Below the pieces are notes generated by a model, which ran no database searches, was not told where the DNA came from, and saw only the letters and a list, made by a program, of their open reading frames with translations. A stretch of 49,461 nt of DNA, taken from positions 1 through 49,461 of the forward strand of contig JAKISI010000019.1 of assembly GCA_021648685.1 (NCBI GenBank), read 5' to 3'. The number at the start of each line of letters is the position of its first letter. The stretch's first letter is position 1. The translations under genes and the position numbers were made by a program. The stretch comes from Candidatus Polarisedimenticolaceae bacterium. GTDB lineage: Bacteria; Pseudomonadota; Gammaproteobacteria; Chromatiales; Chromatiaceae. Positions 49,112 to 49,461 of this stretch are shown here, in pieces.

Positions 49112-49268
49112 TAGGACTGCCCATTACCCACAAATATTTTCACCCTTTAAAAACAATGGGTTACAAGCCACGCTCTGAGCAACCACAAAAAACATGACTC
49201 TAATGAAAACAACACGTTACATTACATCCCTGCCTTTACTACAGACTTATGGGTAATGGGCAGTCCTA
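49112..49268. mobile_element. Second MITE, TA-flanked, 21-bp inverted ends
   Basis: TAGGACTGCCCATTACCCA... (49112-49132) and its inverted copy (49248-49268) match at 20 of 21 positions, with TA at both outer ends. The 157-bp element has no coding capacity. It shares with the pilQ MITE only the size, the TA target and the outermost GGA, so it is a different family. It lies 9 bp from the IS630 remnant. Confidence 0.85.
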
Positions 49269-49336
49269 GGTCACGCAAAAGTCACGCAAGGGCTTTTTTA
49301 CACAACTTGCAAAATAACGTAAGTTATTGATTTGAT

Positions 49337-49412
49337 TGGTGGGCCGTGAAGGATTCGAACCTTCGACCAAGGGATTAAGAGTCCCCTGCTCTACCAACTG
49401 AGCTAACGGCCC
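49337..49412 (-). tRNA. tRNA-Lys (anticodon CTT)
   Basis: On the minus strand the 76-nt sequence folds as a standard tRNA. The acceptor stem GGGCCGT pairs with ACGGCCC, and the D-arm TAGCTCAGTTGGTAGAGC is normal. The anticodon loop CTCTTAA gives anticodon CTT, and the T-arm GGTTCGAATCC is normal. CCA is encoded. Downstream on the same strand (49313-49328) a 6-bp stem with TTAC loop may be a weak terminator. The intervening 49269-49312 has two GTCACGCAA direct repeats and no gene. Confidence 0.95.
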
Positions 49413-49461
49413 GGGAGAGGATTTCAAGTAACAAGTATTGGGGAAAGCGCCTGACTTGCTG

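Overview
The window comes from a gammaproteobacterial chromosome. Three blocks of gene order show this: parA-parB-atpIBEFHAGDC-glmU-glmS; the minus-strand block pilMNOPQ-aroK-aroB-damX divergent from a PBP1A gene; and hexameric-type gltA. Base use, a Tat-exported TRAP binding protein and a PEP-CTERM protein would fit a free-living or symbiotic member of the Chromatiales/sulfur-oxidiser type, but that last step is inference.

Layout. 1-459 is a non-coding mosaic of short dispersed repeats. 460-2179 holds parA and parB. 2216-9361 is a complete F-type ATP synthase operon with a near-consensus sigma70 promoter in front and a rho-independent terminator behind. 9413-12626 is glmU-glmS (UDP-GlcNAc synthesis). 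On the minus strand, 21231 down to 12635 carries the type IV pilus alignment and secretin genes pilMNOPQ, then aroK, aroB and damX. The pilQ reading frame contains a MITE. mrcA and a small unknown gene run rightward from 21453. gltA, hemW, a TRAP binding protein and uvrD lie on the minus strand at 24488-30418. Then come an ECF-type sigma factor with a partner Ser/Thr kinase, a PEP-CTERM protein and a frameshifted GxxExxY gene.

The accessory part is 34954-47474 on the minus strand: a type II Wadjet (SMC-like anti-plasmid) operon, jetA-jetB-...-jetC-jetD. Between jetB and jetC sits a three-gene module: an XRE-type regulator, a TrlF-like PHP/ABC-type ATPase, and an AlbA_2/GHKL ATPase. Just upstream of jetC is a short stretch that reads as a second, synonymously diverged copy of the jetB C-terminus, overlapping the jetC start as ATGA. 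I read this as the scar of the module's insertion into a formerly gap-free jetABCD operon. This nested arrangement is the most unusual thing in the window.

47475-49336 is a decayed mobile-element zone: a broken gene, two copies of a ~300-bp repeat with REP-like hairpins, an IS630-family transposase remnant and a second TA-flanked MITE. It ends at a tRNA-Lys(CTT) gene, so the Wadjet region may be an island bordered by a tRNA.

How the genes work together: ParAB segregate the chromosome, the ATP synthase supplies energy, GlmU/GlmS and PBP1A serve the cell wall, DamX serves division, PilM-Q form the pilus trans-envelope complex, and the Jet proteins are expected to recognise and cut incoming circular DNA.
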